Notes: a model not told the origin generated them from the letters alone. DNA of 64,000 nucleotides from an uncultured Sphingobacteriales bacterium (GCA_937871285.1 CALMQS010000069.1:50388-114387); one strand, 5' to 3'. Positions 44,601 to 53,502 are shown, counted from the stretch's first letter. Numbers and translations are program-made.

Positions 44601-45035
44601 GGTAATAAAATTAGACTATACCCGGCATTTAAAACCTATTATTCGGACTTGGATGCCATGCCCAAAGAGTTTAACGACAGGTGGGTATTGCCCGGCGATG
44701 AATTACTAACGAATATTCCTTCTATTCTGGAAGCTTTTGAAGCAGCGCAACTGAATGCCGCCTATCCTTATAATAATTATAATTACTCAACACAAAGAGT
44801 AGCCAAAGGCGATTTCATCCGTTTAAAAACTGTATCCCTTTCTTACCAGTTACCCGTAAATACTATACAAAGTATGGGGCTTAATAGTTTGTCGGTAACG
44901 GCAGCTGCAGCCAACCTGTGGCTTATATATGCCGATAAAAAATTAAAAGGACAGGATCCTGAATTTTTTAACTCGGGTGGTGTGGCGCAACCTATTCAAA
45001 AACAAATCACGCTTTCTGTAAAAGTGGGCATTTAA
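41625..45035 (+). CDS. SusC/RagA family TonB-linked outer membrane transporter
   Basis: A 1136-residue outer-membrane protein with a long N-terminal leader. A carboxypeptidase-like beta domain (about 55-130, INGKVTDGDE onward) is followed by a TonB-box-like segment EVVITGF, the plug (about 150-270, with KVRVRGATSL, PLWVVDGV and ALYGARAMNGVVVITTKKG) and a long beta barrel. With the SusD-like lipoprotein 12 nt downstream it forms a TonB-driven importer for large substrates. There is no anti-sigma gene beside it. The metallohydrolase lipoprotein in the same operon suggests peptides or proteins rather than glycans, but that is inferred. Confidence 0.95.
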   Translation: MVFHKKEPAITAYFRQFSILPCLTLIVLCFFYTGSYAGYSSNNHLLFQSAMQDSVRINGKVTDGDEQIALGGVSVENLRSGEGTMTNSNGEFTIAVRNGDSLQFTFISKAPKIVIYRGESFLNVVLAKSEGALAEVVITGFQNLDKKKFAGAATSLKADDIKMNGVADVSRMLEGRAAGVAVQNVSGTFGAAPKVRVRGATSLNGDNKPLWVVDGVVLEDIINISNDQLSSGDPTTLLGSAVAGLNANDIESFDILKDAAATALYGARAMNGVVVITTKKGRAGKTTVAYTGNFTTQLKPTYADYNIMNSLQQMSMLGELERKGSLNPNILNRADNGVYGKMYELMNADDNGNFPLQNTREARADFLKRYAAANTDWFDILFRNNLVQEHSLSISGGTERSQSYFSMSYYGDNGWTIADKVNRYTINFRNNYKFSDKFSVGFATLGSVRQQKAPGTLARNPNPVEGQYDRDFDINPFSFALNTSRTITAYDENGNEEYFRRNFAPFNIINELRNNFLDINIIDLRLQGDINYKFAKNFTYEFTGALRYVKSTREHQITENANMARAYRSAGTATIAQNNKFLYRDPDDPEAEPVVVLPYGGFYNRAEDFLLSYDFRNSINYSTVINDKHSVNLLGGMQVKSADRQNFSNTGYGYQYDNGGLPAIDYRILKQTIESNFPYYEMGKDYDRFVAFYATGNYTFNSKYNFTATGRYDGSNRLGKSSTARWLPTWSVAASWNVDRESFMRGINWLDNLLLRASYGLTASMGPANNSNVVLRSINTNRPYLSERESVIQLANLENSELTWEKSYTGNIGVDASLLERRLNISIDVYQRKSFDLISLIKTSGIGGEAYKAANYADMDSWGGELLLGGEIIRRSNWGWKSTFTFGYNENKITNAKNIPDIFSLVVAEGGNKEGYPVRSLFSLNYKGLEHNTGIPQFVDENGKTAAAVYLQDQKTEHLVYEGPVDPPFNGGFSNTFHYKAFSANIFITYQAGNKIRLYPAFKTYYSDLDAMPKEFNDRWVLPGDELLTNIPSILEAFEAAQLNAAYPYNNYNYSTQRVAKGDFIRLKTVSLSYQLPVNTIQSMGLNSLSVTAAAANLWLIYADKKLKGQDPEFFNSGGVAQPIQKQITLSVKVGI

Positions 45036-45047
45036 TATCATTCGATT

Positions 45048-46499
45048 ATGAAAAAAAAATTTATATACTTCTCTGTTGTATTGCTTGCGGCTAACACCAG
45101 TTGTAAGAAGTACCTGGAACATTTACCGGATAACAGAACGGAGCTTAATTCGCCTGAAAAAGTATCGCAATTGCTGGGTACCGCGTACCCCCAGGCAAAT
45201 TATATGGATTTTTGTGAATCTTTATCAGACAATGTTGCCGATAAAGGGGTAGGGGAGCAGGATATTAGCAATGCGAACGCTTATATGTATAAAGATGTAA
45301 CCGATAACCAGCAGGATTCTCCCGAATATTACTGGAATGCCTGCTATGCCGCTATAGCTGCCGCCAATCATGCCCTGGAAGCCTGTAATACCGCTGAAAA
45401 CCCCGCCGATTACCAGGCCCAGAAAGGAGAAGCACTTGTAGCCAGGGCCTATGCACATTTTATGCTGGTAACCTTGTTTTCAAAAGTATATGATCCGGCT
45501 ACTGCTTCTTCAGATCCGGGTATTCCATATGTTACGGAGCCGGAAAAGGTGGTGATTAAGCATTATGAAAGAAAAACGGTAGCATATGTATATGAAATGA
45601 TTGAAAAAGATCTGCAGGAGGGGCTGCCTTTGCTGGTTGATCAGAAATACGCGGCTCCCCGTTATCATTTTACCAAAGCCGCGGCTAATGCCTTTGCAGC
45701 ACGTTTTTATCTATACAAAAAAGAGTATACAAAAGTTGTTGAATATGCCAGCCAGGTTTTTACTACTTCCAATATAACTACCTTACTACGCCCGTGGAAC
45801 ACTACTTACCTTACTTATACTTACAGGGAAATGTGGGCAGAATATGCTAAAGCCAGTCAGCCGGCTAATTTACTGCTGGGAGAAACACCTTCCTGGTGGG
45901 GCCGGTATTATTACAGTGTGCGGTATGGTATGACATCCGCGATCCGCGATGAGATTTTTGGAAGTAATGTTACTGGTGGTACCTGGGCGTTCAGAAACCA
46001 TATTTATACAGCCGGTACCAATAATTATATGATCCCCAAGATCAATGAATATTTTGTACGCAACTCTGTAAATGCCAGCATAGGAGTAGGCTATATTATG
46101 GTTCCGCTTTTTACTGTGGAAGAAGTATTATTTAATAAAGCCGAAGCTAACAACGCCCTTAATAACACCAACGATGCGTTAACGGATATTAACAGTTATG
46201 CTTCTACCCGTATCGTTGGATATAATTCAGCAACGCATCGCATCACTGAAACGAAAATTAAAAATTTTTACGGCATTTCCGATCTGCAGGAAGGCATCCT
46301 GCAAACCATTCTTGATTTTAAACGGGCGGAATATGCACAGGAAGGGATGCGCTGGTTTGATATATTGAGACATAAGATTGTGATAACGCACAGCACAACG
46401 GAAGGTGATGTAATTGAGCTGGGGGAAAATGACCTGAGAAGAGTATTGCAGATACCCGAATCAGCGGAATTATCAGGAGTGGATTTAAACCCAAGATAG
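45048..46499 (+). CDS. SusD/RagB family substrate-binding lipoprotein
   Basis: A 483-residue surface lipoprotein, with the lipobox ending TS-C at Cys19. The tetratricopeptide-like helical core (DSPEYYWNACYAAIAAANHAL; GEALVARAYAHFMLVTLFSKVY) and the C-terminal KRAEYAQEGMRWFDILRHK segment are classic SusD signatures. It forms a lid on the SusC channel. It is the second gene of the uptake operon. Confidence 0.93.
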   Translation: MKKKFIYFSVVLLAANTSCKKYLEHLPDNRTELNSPEKVSQLLGTAYPQANYMDFCESLSDNVADKGVGEQDISNANAYMYKDVTDNQQDSPEYYWNACYAAIAAANHALEACNTAENPADYQAQKGEALVARAYAHFMLVTLFSKVYDPATASSDPGIPYVTEPEKVVIKHYERKTVAYVYEMIEKDLQEGLPLLVDQKYAAPRYHFTKAAANAFAARFYLYKKEYTKVVEYASQVFTTSNITTLLRPWNTTYLTYTYREMWAEYAKASQPANLLLGETPSWWGRYYYSVRYGMTSAIRDEIFGSNVTGGTWAFRNHIYTAGTNNYMIPKINEYFVRNSVNASIGVGYIMVPLFTVEEVLFNKAEANNALNNTNDALTDINSYASTRIVGYNSATHRITETKIKNFYGISDLQEGILQTILDFKRAEYAQEGMRWFDILRHKIVITHSTTEGDVIELGENDLRRVLQIPESAELSGVDLNPR

Positions 46500-46544
46500 A
46501 CATAGATGATGCAGATCAATAATAATAAATTCATAAATCACAAT

Positions 46545-47429
46545 ATGAAATCTTTACAAACGCTACTGGTTGCCTTTTTGTGTACTGCGGGAATGCTATC
46601 CTGCGGGAAAGATAATATTTCGGGAAACGCAGATGATATCCCGGGGCTGGGGGGCGATACCTGGGTAAAAGGCCCTGTTGACGACTGGATACTCAGTAAC
46701 CTTACTGTGCCATTGAACGTGTCGGTTAAATACAAATGGGACCAGTCGGAAATGGAATTCAATAAAATCATCGTACCGCCCGATGAAGAAAAGATAATAC
46801 CCGTGCTGAGTGCGGTAAAGCAGGTATGGATTGATAATTATGTTGCCGAAACCAACGCGTTGTTCATGAAGAAATATTGTCCCAAATTTTTTGTACTGGC
46901 GGGAAGTGCAAGCTGGAATATGGATGGCACCATTACGCTGGGTCAGGCAGAAGGCGGGCGCAAAATATTGCTGTACCAGTTAAACGATTTTCGTATAAAA
47001 GGCATGGATGGTTATGTGCCGGAAGACTCTTTTACCGTGAAACAAATGTTTCATACTATTCAGCACGAATTTGCCCATATCCTGCATCAAAACGTGATGT
47101 ATCCGCAGGAATTCAAACAAATATCCGTGGGCAATTATACTTCTAACTGGAACAATGTGAGCGATGAAGCTGCTAACGAGATGGGATTCATCTCCGCCTA
47201 CGCCATGTCTTTCCCCGACGAAGATTTTGTAGAAATGGCTGCCATTATGCTGGTAGAAGGCAGGGCATGGTTTAATATAATGGTAAATAATCTTAGCAGC
47301 GAAGAGGCACAAACCAAACTGAAGCAGAAGGAAGCGATGCTGGTCAATTATTTTAAAGACGTTTGGAACATTGATTTTTACAGTTTGCAAACCCGCACAA
47401 GGGCATCCATAACAGCGCTGGTGAAATAG
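46545..47429 (+). CDS. SusC/D-associated zinc metallohydrolase lipoprotein
   Basis: A 294-residue lipoprotein (lipobox ending LS-C) with a zinc-protease motif HEFAH at 174-178 inside MFHTIQHEFAHILHQ. This arrangement, third after SusC and SusD, matches the 'substrate import-associated zinc metallohydrolase lipoprotein' family (TIGR04549). It probably trims peptides or protein at the surface before import. The frame begins 13 codons earlier, but the ATG at 46545 gives a clean lipoprotein signal and is preferred. The third zinc ligand was not identified with confidence. Confidence 0.85.
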   Translation: MKSLQTLLVAFLCTAGMLSCGKDNISGNADDIPGLGGDTWVKGPVDDWILSNLTVPLNVSVKYKWDQSEMEFNKIIVPPDEEKIIPVLSAVKQVWIDNYVAETNALFMKKYCPKFFVLAGSASWNMDGTITLGQAEGGRKILLYQLNDFRIKGMDGYVPEDSFTVKQMFHTIQHEFAHILHQNVMYPQEFKQISVGNYTSNWNNVSDEAANEMGFISAYAMSFPDEDFVEMAAIMLVEGRAWFNIMVNNLSSEEAQTKLKQKEAMLVNYFKDVWNIDFYSLQTRTRASITALVK

Positions 47430-47455
47430 GTTTAAAGAGAAAAAAAAATACACAG

Positions 47456-48748
47456 ATGAAAAAGATCGCTTTATATATTTTATCAATAACGCTTTGCCTT
47501 ACGGCATGCCGTAAAGACGAACCGGTTTTTGATCAGTCGCCCGATGAGCGCATTAATAAAACATTGAACGACTACCAGTCTGCGCTTGTGAGCTCGCCAA
47601 CCGGTTGGAAGGCAACGGTTATACCGGGCAGTGGCGGTATTTACCATTTTTATTTCAGGTTTAATAACGAAAACCGGGTATTCATGTTCTCGGATTTTGA
47701 TACCATTACCTCCAAATACCAGAAGGAAAGCAGTTACCGTTTAAAAGCATTGCAGCAGCCCACCTTGATTTTTGATACCTATTCCTACCTGCATCTTTTA
47801 TCTGATCCCGACGCTACAGTAAACGGAGGTGCTTATGGAAGCGGACTGATTTCCGATTTCGAATTTTCCTTAGACACTTTATATGCAGACAGCATTATAC
47901 TTACCGGTAAAATGAACAACACGAAACTCAGGCTGGAAAAAGCATCGCAGCAGGAGTTAAACGAATGGCAAAATGGCGAATGGGCTAATGCGGTATCTTT
48001 TACCAATGTAACAAAAATTAAAAACTATTTTAAGCGGCTTACGCTTAGCGGTGTTGAATATGAAATTTTTGTTGACCCCGCTTCAAGAACCACCACTTTG
48101 CAATGGCTTTCGGGTGGAACAATAAAGCAGTTCTCTACCGCTTATTATTTCAATGTTGGAGGGGTAGTGTTTGAAACTCCGTTAATTAACGGTTCTCAAA
48201 TTATTAATGAATTTACGGATGTGTTCTGGAATGAAGCCAGTCAAAGCGTTAACCTTAGGTCGGGTAATAGTACCGGTATTATTGCAGGCGCCATTAAGCC
48301 GCTAAAAACAGATGTAAGCGCTCCGCAAAGATGGTGGCAAACCGCAGTTAATGATGAAGCATACTGGGAGTCGTATGCGGGCTTTCATGTAAATGGCGTA
48401 GATGACGCTTTTGGAATAAATACCCTCGGCAGATTTTATTCACTTATTTATTGGCCCGAATACGATACAGGAAACGATTTGTTTGCACCGGCGTTTGTAA
48501 ATGCTGCAGGAACAGGTCTTGAGTTACAGTATGGAGCAGCCCCGGATACCCCGGAGTTTACTGCCGATGGAAGAGCGGTATTTAGCCTGCTGGGATTGTA
48601 TGGGTCTTATCCTGCTTCGGGGCCTGCAGCGCAAACACTTGCAAAGTTATTGATACCGCAGGGGTATTATTTTATACAAACCAGTTCCACCACCTATGAC
48701 ATGGTTAGTGCAGATGATGCCAAAACCTGGATAACGTGGAATTATTAA
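47456..48748 (+). CDS. DUF4302 domain lipoprotein
   Basis: A 430-residue lipoprotein (lipobox CLTA-C). The start DERINKTLNDYQSAL and SPTGWKATVIPGSGGIYHFYF (about 45-65) are the DUF4302 hallmarks, followed by a long beta-rich body. The family recurs in SusC/D operons that encode a metallohydrolase, and a surface-binding role is likely but not shown. It is 27 nt downstream of the metallohydrolase gene. Confidence 0.82.
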   Translation: MKKIALYILSITLCLTACRKDEPVFDQSPDERINKTLNDYQSALVSSPTGWKATVIPGSGGIYHFYFRFNNENRVFMFSDFDTITSKYQKESSYRLKALQQPTLIFDTYSYLHLLSDPDATVNGGAYGSGLISDFEFSLDTLYADSIILTGKMNNTKLRLEKASQQELNEWQNGEWANAVSFTNVTKIKNYFKRLTLSGVEYEIFVDPASRTTTLQWLSGGTIKQFSTAYYFNVGGVVFETPLINGSQIINEFTDVFWNEASQSVNLRSGNSTGIIAGAIKPLKTDVSAPQRWWQTAVNDEAYWESYAGFHVNGVDDAFGINTLGRFYSLIYWPEYDTGNDLFAPAFVNAAGTGLELQYGAAPDTPEFTADGRAVFSLLGLYGSYPASGPAAQTLAKLLIPQGYYFIQTSSTTYDMVSADDAKTWITWNY

Positions 48749-48792
48749 ACCTGGTAAGCAAAGTATAGAAGCGTTTTTTAAATGCCAATCCC

Positions 48793-48820
48793 GTATAAAA
48801 GATAAATTGCTGTTTTATAC
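48793..48820 (+). terminator. Possible weak hairpin after the DUF4302 gene
   Basis: GTATAAAA (48793-48800) and TTTTATAC (48813-48820) make an 8-bp AT-rich stem with a 12-nt loop, without a U-run. It may attenuate reading into the collagen-like gene. Confidence 0.3.
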
Positions 48821-48877
48821 TAAAGGCTAATCATTAATTCATTATTTTTAGTCATCTAAAAACTAAAATAATTCGTT

Positions 48878-49447
48878 ATGAAAAAATTGACATTTCAGAT
48901 AGCCGCCGTTGCATTTATGGCGGTAGGCATGTTATTTACCTCCTGCTCCAAAGAAGGGCCCGAAGGTCCCGCCGGACCAGCAGGAGCAGCCGGTCCTTCA
49001 GGAGCACAGGGACCTGCGGGTGCTAAAGGTGATCCCGGAACTGCAAATGTTATTTATTCACAGTGGCTGGATGTAAGTTTTGATGAAAATGGAATAGCTA
49101 TAATTTCTGCCCCGGGCTTATCAAAGGAAATATTAAATTCAGGGTCAGTAAAAGTATATTGGAATCTAAATACGGAAGATGATCCGTTTGTTGTTTCCCT
49201 CCCTTGTTCTGTGATAGCCAGCATATTGTTTGATGTAGAAGAAACAGCCCCGAATATTTTCATTGACCCATATTTTTCTGAAGATGAAATTATCCTGACG
49301 TCTAATTACAATGTCTCAAGTGAACAGGGGATATCTCAATTCCGTTATATTCTTATTCCCGGCGGTACGCCTGCCGCCCGTAAAGCATCTGGCATTGACT
49401 GGAACGACTATAACGCTGTTAAAAAATACCTCAACCTGAAAGATTAA
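48878..49447 (+). CDS. Collagen-like lipoprotein
   Basis: A 189-residue lipoprotein (lipobox TS-C at Cys23). Directly after the anchor come nine Gly-X-Y triplets (about 27-53; GPEGPAGPAGAAGPSGAQGP and on), a short collagen-like stalk that would form a trimer. A beta-rich globular domain of about 130 residues follows. Such proteins stand out from the surface and bind ligands through the head. It lies 129 nt behind the DUF4302 gene and could be co-transcribed or separate; a terminator-like hairpin follows it. Confidence 0.8.
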   Translation: MKKLTFQIAAVAFMAVGMLFTSCSKEGPEGPAGPAGAAGPSGAQGPAGAKGDPGTANVIYSQWLDVSFDENGIAIISAPGLSKEILNSGSVKVYWNLNTEDDPFVVSLPCSVIASILFDVEETAPNIFIDPYFSEDEIILTSNYNVSSEQGISQFRYILIPGGTPAARKASGIDWNDYNAVKKYLNLKD

Positions 49448-49466
49448 TTTTTTATTTTTTGTGTGC

Positions 49467-49505
49467 AGCCTGCAGCGTTACCTCAAAAATGTAGCCCTGC
49501 AGGCT
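49467..49505 (+). terminator. Terminator of the collagen-like gene
   Basis: AGCCTGCAG (49467-49475) pairs with CTGCAGGCT (49497-49505) over 9 bp with a 21-nt loop, preceded by a T-rich run and followed by TTACTT. Confidence 0.5.
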
Positions 49506-49527
49506 TTACTTCTTACGGTAACATAAG

Positions 49528-49559
49528 TTGAGAAAAACTACTACTATTATATATATTTG
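49528..49559 (+). promoter_or_regulatory. Promoter of the 211-residue lipoprotein gene
   Basis: TTG (49528-49530), a 21-nt spacer and an exact -7 element TATATTTG (49552-49559), 23 nt before the ATG at 49583. This gene is therefore a separate unit. Confidence 0.55.
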
Positions 49560-49582
49560 CAATACAATGTATTAAAAATACT

Positions 49583-50218
49583 ATGCGGAATATCCCTGCT
49601 ACTTTATCCGTCCTTTTGCTGATATTCACTCTTTTTTCATGCCAGAAAGAATTATCGTTTGAAAAAGATTCAGGCAACAACCCGGCTTCATTGCTGGGAA
49701 CCTGGAAGTTTCTTGAACTTAGTGTAGCGGTAGAATCGGGCTCCACCTTTGATTATGGAGGCATCCCTGGAAGGATTGTGGCTACATATGCTGCCACTAC
49801 ACAAAACAACAAGGGATTTCTTACGGTTACCGCCGATAAAATGGAAACAACTGATTTGGGGTACAGCATTTCGGCCAAAGTTAAAATCATTACCTATCTG
49901 GGAGGCATCCCGGTTGATCCGCAGCCGCAGGAAGAACAGCTTGATTTTGATTTGCCCTCCAGCAGCGCCAGCAGCGATTACCAGCAGGTAGGGAGCGATT
50001 CACTCTATTTCCCCAACGGTCCCATTTTTGACATCCCGGATACCAATGGCCAACAACTGCCGGGCGCTTCAGATCCGGCAGGCGCCAGGTTTACCATAAC
50101 CGGTGATACGCTCGTGATAAAATCAGCCGTAAACAAGTCAACTATTACCAGGCAGGGTAATAGTGAGTATGAGGTTACTCAAAAAGTGAATGGAACAGCT
50201 ACTTTTCTAAGACAATAA
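49583..50218 (+). CDS. Lipoprotein of unknown function, lipocalin-like start
   Basis: A 211-residue lipoprotein (lipobox FS-C at Cys20). The mature part opens LLGTWKFLELS (about 38-48), the GxW strand typical of small lipocalin-like Bacteroidota lipoproteins, and ends with ITGDTLVIKSAVN and a final strand YEVTQKVNGTATFLRQ. I do not recognise a specific family. It has its own promoter and faces the glycosyltransferase operon tail to tail, with 11 nt between. Confidence 0.65.
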   Translation: MRNIPATLSVLLLIFTLFSCQKELSFEKDSGNNPASLLGTWKFLELSVAVESGSTFDYGGIPGRIVATYAATTQNNKGFLTVTADKMETTDLGYSISAKVKIITYLGGIPVDPQPQEEQLDFDLPSSSASSDYQQVGSDSLYFPNGPIFDIPDTNGQQLPGASDPAGARFTITGDTLVIKSAVNKSTITRQGNSEYEVTQKVNGTATFLRQ

Positions 50219-50229
50219 GAAGAAGATGA

Positions 50230-51375
50230 TCAGTCTGCCAATCCTGCCGGGCCCCATATCCATTCCATTAGCTGCGCGGCATTTCGCCGGTTATTAAAAT
50301 GCTGATCAAGCAACGCCTGCCGGAACGCTATCGCTTCTTTTGTAAATGGCTGATGATATAAATCTTGTATAGCAGCTTTAAAGTCCTTATCATCTTCCGC
50401 CATTACGCAGGCATTTTCCATACCCGTTCCTGCCACCATAGCCGTGTTTGCAACACAATGCCTTCCGCAAAAAACAGCGTGTAAAAATTTTAGTTTTATT
50501 CCCGTAGTGGTAAAGGAAGGTAACAGGTTGATCTGCGCATCTTCAACTAATTGCTGCATTTCTGCCTGTGAAGGGTTTTCAGCTACGCTGATATGCGTAT
50601 GAAGCCGTACTTCTTTTTTTAAAGAATGAGAAGGGTTTTTACCGGCAATGATAAAGGGTATCTTCAAATCTGAAAACACGTTTTTAATCAGCCATAATGC
50701 CGCCTGCTCGTTTTCACCCACCGATAAATTACCCTGGTACAGGCAATACGATCCTTTTCCTTCCCTGCATGCCACCGTATTCCATGCTGTAAAAACAGGC
50801 AGATAGCGTGCATTGTTTATATCAAATATGAAAGCATATCTTCGGGCATCTTTTTCTGTTACTGTAACAATGAAACCGGCTTTACGGGCAATCGTTCTTT
50901 CATACCGCTTCAGCAAAGCACTTTCTGCTGTATAATATATTTTATGAAATAATGAAGTGGTATTGTGTGATAATTGACGGTAGTATTCAAATTCAATATT
51001 GTGCAAACGCAAAATCACTTTTCTTCCTGCCAGCTTATTTTTATACAACAGGTAAGTGCTGTGTATACCTTCCAGCAATACAGGGTAATGATCTTTAGAA
51101 AGATTGCGTAATAATGCCGGATCGGCACGCGAGCTAACAATATACGGTATTCCTGCGGTCAGTTGCCGCCAGCCTCCGGAACGTTTATAATACTGAACCG
51201 TTTTACAATATTCCAGCAAAGCATTTTGTTCGCCCCTTCCGTATTCATAACAATGCAAATGAATGCTCACACCGTTTTCATGCAGGTATTTCAGCTTGTA
51301 ATACAGGTCGAACACGCCGCCATAGTCGGGCGGATAGGGCACATCTAAGCAAACGATATGTATATGTTTTTCCAA
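50230..51375 (-). CDS. Glycosyltransferase (GT4-like)
   Basis: A 381-residue cytoplasmic protein of GT-B type. The N-terminal domain starts HIVCLDVPYPPDYGGVFDLY (about 6-25) with the nucleotide-sugar side after about 200 (YQGNLSVGENEQAAL; FIIAGKNPS). The start is TTG, 2 nt after the upstream gene's TAA; there is no nearby ATG and the next residues belong to the conserved fold. It is the last gene of a three-gene operon. The acceptor and sugar are not shown; cell-surface polysaccharide assembly is likely. Confidence 0.78.
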   Translation of the reverse strand: MEKHIHIVCLDVPYPPDYGGVFDLYYKLKYLHENGVSIHLHCYEYGRGEQNALLEYCKTVQYYKRSGGWRQLTAGIPYIVSSRADPALLRNLSKDHYPVLLEGIHSTYLLYKNKLAGRKVILRLHNIEFEYYRQLSHNTTSLFHKIYYTAESALLKRYERTIARKAGFIVTVTEKDARRYAFIFDINNARYLPVFTAWNTVACREGKGSYCLYQGNLSVGENEQAALWLIKNVFSDLKIPFIIAGKNPSHSLKKEVRLHTHISVAENPSQAEMQQLVEDAQINLLPSFTTTGIKLKFLHAVFCGRHCVANTAMVAGTGMENACVMAEDDKDFKAAIQDLYHQPFTKEAIAFRQALLDQHFNNRRNAAQLMEWIWGPAGLAD

Positions 51376-51377
51376 TC

Positions 51378-52469
51378 TTAGTGCAATAGGTTCCGGTAAA
51401 AATCAATCAGCTTATTTTCTTCATTTTGCCAGTTGTATACCTGCTTTGCCGCCAGGCAGTTTTGCCGCAGTTTTTCGTACAGTGCGCTATCTGTTAATAA
51501 GGTATTGATATGCCTGGCAATATTTTCTGCAGACAGGTCTGTTATCAGCAGACCAACCTCAAACTCTTCATTAATTTCCCTGTATGCCGGGTAATCTGCG
51601 CAAAGCTGAGGTATGCCCGCATGTATATAATCAAAGAAGCGATTGGCAAGAGAATAATAATTGCTCATACCCTCCCTGTCAAATAAGGTAATGCCGATGG
51701 TGGCCAATGGTGTAATTTTTTTTAACTCATCGGGGGCAATCCTTCCTTTAAAAATGACTTTATCTTCCACCCCATGTTTTTTCACCAGTATTTTTACCTG
51801 CGGCATAAAATTGCCATCGCCACATATCACCAGGGGCACATGAATATATTGCATGGCAGGAATAAGTGTTTCAAAACTCCTGCCTTCGTTAACCGCTCCC
51901 TGGTACAAAAGAAAGGTTTTTGTTTTTTCCGGTTGCTGTTCGGGCTTATGCAAAGCCGCAATATTCCTGATAACGGAATAGTTCACACCATACATTCTTT
52001 TAAATTCCTTTGCTATAGGTAAATTAACCGTATATCCCGAAGTGAATCCGGGTACTGCAAATTGTTCTACTCTTTTCCAGAAGCTATAAATAAGCGGCCG
52101 CGTACGCACTTCTTTCATTTCACAAAACAGTTCATGCGCATCATATACACGGGGTATTCTTTTTATGCGGGAAACCAGCCAGCAGGGAAGAATAGTATCC
52201 AGGTCAATGGCACAAAGCCCATCCATTTTTTTGAAAAAGAGGTAAAACAATAGCCTGGTATTAAATTCAATATAGAATAATTTGCCCTTAGTAAACCAGC
52301 AAAAGATCCGAACCTGCCGGAAGGAGTGGGGCTGAAGGTGCGCGGCTCCTCTGTACCGCCGCCCAACCAGCACAATGCTATAATTTTCACGGGCCAGCGT
52401 AGTGCATATTCTTATCATCCGCTGGTCGTAAACCAGCTCATTGGTGACAGTGAAATAAATGGTTTTCAA
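51378..52469 (-). CDS. Glycosyltransferase family 4
   Basis: A 363-residue GT-B enzyme. The N-terminus FTVTNELVYDQRMIRICTTL (7-26) is a known GT4 opening, and the C-terminal domain has LVICGDGNFMP and the acidic FDREGMSNYYSLANRFFDYI segment, where the family's EX7E-type residues lie. The start is TTG: the first ATG is at codon 17, inside the conserved opening, and cannot be the real start. It lies 6 nt after the oxidoreductase and 2 nt before the next glycosyltransferase. Confidence 0.82.
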   Translation of the reverse strand: MKTIYFTVTNELVYDQRMIRICTTLARENYSIVLVGRRYRGAAHLQPHSFRQVRIFCWFTKGKLFYIEFNTRLLFYLFFKKMDGLCAIDLDTILPCWLVSRIKRIPRVYDAHELFCEMKEVRTRPLIYSFWKRVEQFAVPGFTSGYTVNLPIAKEFKRMYGVNYSVIRNIAALHKPEQQPEKTKTFLLYQGAVNEGRSFETLIPAMQYIHVPLVICGDGNFMPQVKILVKKHGVEDKVIFKGRIAPDELKKITPLATIGITLFDREGMSNYYSLANRFFDYIHAGIPQLCADYPAYREINEEFEVGLLITDLSAENIARHINTLLTDSALYEKLRQNCLAAKQVYNWQNEENKLIDFYRNLLH

Positions 52470-52475
52470 GAATAA

Positions 52476-53495
52476 TTATATTATATTAGTCCGCATACCC
52501 GCGTAAATCTGTTCAATTATTTCCACGGTTTTTATTCCGTCTTCAGCCATAACAGCATCATGCGCCTTTCCGTCAAGGCTTTTTAAAAGGTTTTCATATA
52601 CTTTATCGTGGTTACTCATGCTTCCGCTATAAAATCCATATTCATTAGCGCCTTTACTTTGCGGTATTGGCTGAACAGGATAATCCTTAATACGCTGGTA
52701 TTCCAGTGTATTTAGGTATTGTCCCCCGATTTTGATCGTTCCCTTTTCCCCGAACAGGGTAATGGATCCTTCCATGTTAGACTGATAGCTGTTGATGGTA
52801 AAATGCAGTGATCCGATTGCCCCGTTCTGCATTTCCATCTGCACAACACCCGTGTCTTCAAACTCAATGCAATCTCCGTGCTGGTAATTACGGCCGATAG
52901 CACGGATATTTTTTACATCACCCAGCAGCCAGTACAGTAAATCAATAAAATGACTGAACTGGGTAAACAGGATACCCCCGTCTAATGCTTTGGTGCCTCT
53001 CCAGGAATTCAGATAATAGGATTTTGGCCTGTTCCAGAAGCAATTAACCTGGAAGCTGGATATCGTGCCTAACCTGTTTTCCCGGATGATCTTCTTTAGC
53101 TCAGCTACCGGCGGATTATACCGGTTTTGTTTTACCACAAACAATTTTCTGTTGTTTGCATTGGCAGTCTGCAGCATATCCCGGGCATCTTTAACTCTAA
53201 TGGCCATCGGCTTTTCGCAAAGCACATGCATACCGTGTTCCAGGGATGCAATGGTGTGCATGGCATGCAGTCCATTTGGGGTACAAACTACAGACACATC
53301 AATTCCATCCTCCGATTGCAGCATATCCTCAATATGGTAATATGCTTTTGATTGGTACAGCGCCGCCGCCTCGTCTGCTTTTTGCCTGTTGGTGTCACAA
53401 ACCGCCCGGATAATGCCATGTTTCTTTATCTGTTCAGCATGCCTCCTGCTTATTTCACCACATCCCATCAATACAAAACTGTATAATTTGCCCAA
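52476..53495 (-). CDS. Gfo/Idh/MocA family oxidoreductase
   Basis: A 339-residue cytoplasmic NAD(P)-dependent dehydrogenase. The nucleotide loop is FVLMGCGEISRRHAEQ (7-22), and the EKP motif CEKPMA is at about 93-98, with a C-terminal sugar-binding domain. It most likely oxidises or epimerises a nucleotide sugar for the two glycosyltransferases behind it. The start is TTG; an ATG at codon 10 would remove the first beta strand. An ATG four bases upstream is in another frame. It heads the operon, with a -7 element and a 16-bp palindrome in its leader. Confidence 0.85.
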   Translation of the reverse strand: MGKLYSFVLMGCGEISRRHAEQIKKHGIIRAVCDTNRQKADEAAALYQSKAYYHIEDMLQSEDGIDVSVVCTPNGLHAMHTIASLEHGMHVLCEKPMAIRVKDARDMLQTANANNRKLFVVKQNRYNPPVAELKKIIRENRLGTISSFQVNCFWNRPKSYYLNSWRGTKALDGGILFTQFSHFIDLLYWLLGDVKNIRAIGRNYQHGDCIEFEDTGVVQMEMQNGAIGSLHFTINSYQSNMEGSITLFGEKGTIKIGGQYLNTLEYQRIKDYPVQPIPQSKGANEYGFYSGSMSNHDKVYENLLKSLDGKAHDAVMAEDGIKTVEIIEQIYAGMRTNII

Positions 53496-53502
53496 ACATT
53501 TA

